Shown here piece by piece: positions 7,848 through 10,811 of a stretch of 10,811 nt of DNA. Made by a program: the position numbers and the translations under genes. How positions within the stretch are numbered: position 1 is the first letter of the stretch; each line of letters starts with the position of its first letter. The stretch is from contig JAJAZG010000389.1 in NCBI GenBank assembly GCA_026785865.1, forward strand, positions 1 through 10,811, given 5' to 3'. The stretch comes from Pseudanabaena sp. CAN_BIN31. Lineage in GTDB: Bacteria > Cyanobacteriota > Cyanobacteriia > Pseudanabaenales > Pseudanabaenaceae. The notes beneath the pieces were generated by a model. That model was not told where the DNA came from. It did no database searches and saw only the letters and a program-made list of their open reading frames with translations.

Positions 7848-7853
7848 TTTTTT

Positions 7854-7908
7854 GAAAATTAAAAAAGAGGGGTTAGTTATTTATACTAACTCCTCTTTTT
7901 TAATTTTC
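7854..7908. terminator. Bidirectional intrinsic terminator between convergent genes
   Basis: A 17-bp perfect outer stem (GAAAATTAAAAAAGAGG at 7854-7870 with its complement at 7892-7908) continues through one G-T pair into a 6-bp GTTAGT/ACTAAC stem with a 7-base loop. The core AGAGGGGTTAGT/ACTAACTCCTCT is followed by TTTTTT on the plus strand and, read from the minus strand, also by TTTTTT. It therefore fits the end of the DUF262/HEPN transcript (stop at 7847) and of the RND gene (stop at 7944) equally well. Confidence 0.88.
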
Positions 7909-7943
7909 TAAACGTAAAGTACTTCAACAAGATTGATTAATAT

Positions 7944-10694
7944 TTAATTCCTTGACGATACTTTTGCTGGTACTAACTTTCTAACTTTAGCCCAGCTAAA
8001 CTCATGCAAAAGTACATAGGAGCAGGGAATTAAGAACAATGTCAGAATTGTCGCAAGGGCTAAACCAGAGAAAATCACAATCCCAAGGGGTTGCAAAAAT
8101 TCGCCGCCATCGCCGCCGCCTAGAGCTAATGGGAAAGCCCCAACTACCGTCGTAATCGTCGTCATCAGAATCGGGCGTAAACGGGTGGGCGCAGCTTGCA
8201 ACATCGCCTGAATGCGACTGCATTTCTGTTCCTCTCGCAATTGGTTTGCTAGTTCCACCAGCACGATCGCATTATTTACAACGATCCCAATTAGCAAGAT
8301 CACACCGATCACCACCATCACATTGATTGAGCTATTGGTGACGTATAGTCCGACAATGCCGCCAGCTAGAGCGAGGGGAATTGTCAGCATGATCACCAAG
8401 GGATCGAGCAACGAGTTATACTGCACTGCCATTACCACAAATACTAAAAACGAAGCAAGCAAACCTAAGACCCCAAATGCACCAGATAGATTGTCATTGG
8501 CTGCCTTCGCGCTGCTGGGTAACACTGTTACACCATCTGGTAAATTGATCGCCGCGATCGCCTGTTCTGTTTGTTTGAGTGCATCACTGAGACTCGCCCC
8601 GCGCTCTAGGCTGCCAAGCACCAAATAGACCTGACGCTGATTGATTCGCTGGATTTCACTAGGAGCGCGACCTTCGCGAATTGTGGACACATCAGCGAGG
8701 CGGACAGGACGATTATTGCTGACAAATAGGGGGACTTGCTGCAATTGCGAAGCATTTTTACGCAAGGTCGGATCGAGTTGGACGCGCACATCGATCAGGC
8801 GATCGCCACGTTGTAACTGCGTGGGAACAGAACCTGTAATTGCGGTTTGCAAAGTCGAACCGATCGCTTGTGTCGATAATCCTAACGCTTGCAAGCGTTC
8901 CCAATCAGGAACGATCTGGACTTCAGGCTGACGCGCATCGGTGTCAGGACGGAAGTTAGCTCCTTTGACCTTCTCTAAGGCACTGAGAACTTCTATACCT
9001 GCTTGAGCTAATGATTCGGGATTAGAACCTTGCAAAATCACATCAATATCGGTGCGTGGCACAGGGGAATTATTGACGATAATTCCGCGCACTTGCCCAG
9101 GATTAACCCTGATCCTCACTCCTGCTAGATTTAAGCGCCCAATCTCCTGATTAACGCGACTGACAAAGCCAGCAAGGTCAGCATTGGGCTTGAGGGTAAT
9201 CGTACTACCACTGCGAAGTGGATTGGAAGTAACGTTATTGCCAAAGGAACCACCACCAATTGTAGCAAAGGAATAAGCGGTTTCAGGTTGCTTAATCAGG
9301 ATTTCGTCAACCATTTTCATCACCTTCTGATTTTGAGCAAGGGTTGTACCTGCGGGAAATTGGGCGTTGAGGTTGACATCTCCCGTTTTAACTTGGGGAA
9401 TGATTTCTTGGGGAAGTTGTCGTCCCATCAGGAAGCCACCACCACCGAGTATAACGAAAAGACCAATTACGACCAACAGACGATATGGAACAATCCGCGC
9501 TAAAAATCCTCCATAGCCAAGAGTCGCTGCTGCAAAACGACGCTCAAATCCACGCATAAACCAAGTTTCATTTAAACGGCTCGACCAAGGAATAGCTAAT
9601 AGTCGCGAAGCTAGCATTGGTACTACCGTTACCGCGATCGAGATCGAAGCTAATACGGCAAAGCTAATGGTGAGAATGAGTTGATTGAATAATAGCGATA
9701 GAAATCCGCCCAGTAATAAAAATGGAAAGATAACGACGAGGTTGGTGCTAGTAGAAGCAATTAGTGCTGATTCAATTTCGGTGCTGCTTGCCTGTGATTG
9801 ATCGATAATCTCATTAAAGTCAGGATCACTTCCTTTCCGTTTGCGAATTTTCTCAATACCGATCGTGATATTTTCCAACATTACAATTGAGTTATCGACA
9901 ACGATTCCTACGCCTAAAGCCAGTCCACCGAGACTAAATAGGTTTAAAGAGAATCCAAAAATTCCCATGCAAATGATCGCGGCTAGGGTAGCTAGGGGAA
10001 TGGCAAGCGTAATGATTAAAGTCTGACGTAACGAACCGAGAAATAGAAATACAGCGATCGCGGCTAAGCCTGAACCAAAAATTCCAGAGGAGGTAACGTT
10101 CGCCACCGAAGCTCTGATTAAATTTGACTCGTCAAGGGTTGCCGTTAATTCGGCATCATTGGGAATTAAACCACTAGATTGCAGGTTTTTAATCTTTGCT
10201 TTAACGCGATCGATCACTTCGACGGTATTAGCATCGGGCTGTTTGGTTACCAATAACCGCACGGCTTCCTGTCCATTCAGGGTCGTAAAAACACGTTGCT
10301 CTTCAGTACCATCGATAATGTCGGCAAAGTCTCGCAAATAAACCTGTTTAGGTGCGATCGCTGTATTAGGGTTAGGACTTCTCACAATAAAAGATAATCC
10401 TTCTAACTCTTTAACATTACTAAACTTGCCAACCGCACGAGTCAATGGTTCCACCGCACCATCACGCAATCTTCCTCCCGATACATCGACATTGCGATCG
10501 CGTAAGGCATTGAGGACATCACTAATATTTACGCCTACGGACTGCAAGCGTTGGAGATCGAGATTGACCTGTATTTCTTCTCTGACACCGCCAACCACAT
10601 CAACACCCGCCACACCAGGCACGATCGATAACTCCCGCGATAATTCCTCATCCGCAAATAGCCGTAAGAGTTTACCAAAAAGTAAATGATCCCA
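7944..10694 (-). pseudogene. RND efflux pump permease, N-terminally truncated
   Basis: This is an inner-membrane, proton-driven RND (AcrB/HAE1-like) transporter subunit that would work with a membrane-fusion protein and an outer-membrane channel; neither partner is in the window. The frame is open from just after an in-frame TAA (10697-10695) to the TAA at 7944. Homology begins at about LRLFADEELSREL, 12-14 residues before SIVPGVAGVDVVGG, which corresponds to about residue 160 in full-length pumps. TM1 and most of the first porter subdomain are therefore missing. The only possible start in the conserved part is GTG at 10622, inside the conserved VPG motif, giving 892 residues against the usual ~1040. 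The remainder looks intact: TM2-TM6, TM4 with GLALGVGIVVDNSIVMLE (one Asp, one Asn at 243-244 counted from the GTG), a second periplasmic domain, and TM7-TM12, with TM10 containing GIVVNNAIVLVE in place of the AcrB Lys-Asn pair. It is probably a broken or interrupted gene, since no other frame upstream restores the N-terminus. HIP1 sites occur in it at 8554, 8799, 10054, 10354 and 10494. Confidence 0.8.
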
Positions 10695-10811
10695 TTACTT
10701 AAGAAAATCGCTGCTATAGGAGTGGGCGATCCCAGTGATTTCTAAGGTAAATAAAGGATCGATTATTTTCTGACTGTCTCTAAATCTGATAGCGATCGCG
10801 AAGGTGATGTC
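10695..10811. other. Sequence upstream of the truncated RND gene, no recognisable gene
   Basis: The minus strand is open for 38 codons from the window edge to the TAA at 10697-10695, in the same frame as the RND gene. The translation (beginning DITFAIAIRFRDSQK and ending YSSDFLK) does not resemble the TM1/porter region expected there. The other two minus frames are stopped early and are not RND-like either. A HIP1 octamer lies at 10792-10799. It may be ordinary spacer, the tail of another gene, or the edge of an inserted element that cut the pump gene. Confidence 0.45.

Noticed and set aside
8212..8931. Plus-strand open frames opposite the RND gene
   Set aside because: They are antisense shadows of a well-conserved membrane-protein frame, with no start signal and no recognisable domain.
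10685..10746. Partial direct repeat GATCCCA...TAAG near 10687 and 10729 as a target-site duplication
   Set aside because: The copies diverge after seven bases and do not bracket a defined element.
1..10811. CRISPR arrays, tRNA or rRNA genes
   Set aside because: No regularly spaced repeats, no cloverleaf-like or rRNA-like sequence was seen on either strand.

Overview
The window looks like chromosomal DNA of a cyanobacterium, most plausibly a Pseudanabaena-like or other filamentous/unicellular lineage (the genus is an inference). Ten copies of the cyanobacterial octamer GCGATCGC (HIP1) are scattered through it. The IF-2 and LepA proteins are of cyanobacterial type, and Shine-Dalgarno sequences are weak or absent at the starts. 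Five protein-coding loci are present, plus several strong inverted repeats.

Left part (1-3283, minus strand): infB, translation initiation factor IF-2. It has a very long Ala/Pro/Lys-rich middle section, and its last ~40 codons lie outside the window. A 551-base divergent spacer (3284-3834) separates it from lepA on the plus strand. The spacer holds no gene. It does hold a cluster of inverted repeats, including a 28-bp near-perfect stem, and a tandem direct repeat. The ylxR gene usually found just upstream of infB is not there.

Centre (3835-5646, plus strand): lepA, encoding the full-length 603-residue elongation factor 4 GTPase. It is followed by an AT-rich 348-base spacer carrying an imperfect ~163-bp inverted repeat that resembles a MITE or a decayed element.

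Accessory cassette (5995-7847, plus strand): two genes overlapping by ATGA. The first encodes a DUF262 (ParB/GmrS-like) protein without an HNH nuclease domain. The second encodes a small HEPN-type protein with an R-x4-H motif (RCDLAH). The pair is visibly more AT-rich than its neighbours, uses AGA arginine codons heavily, has no HIP1 site, and ends at a strong bidirectional terminator. It is the best candidate here for a little-described defence or conflict system: a DUF262 sensor/NTPase controlling a HEPN RNase.

Right part (7944-10694, minus strand): an RND-family efflux pump permease with 11 of the usual 12 membrane helices. Its N-terminal ~170 residues are missing. An in-frame TAA precedes the conserved part and no credible start codon exists, so it appears to be a truncated or interrupted gene. 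The last ~115 bases show no recognisable gene.

The translation genes (infB, lepA) are core housekeeping. The DUF262/HEPN pair and the broken pump, with the repeats between them, suggest that the interval right of lepA is a plastic region.
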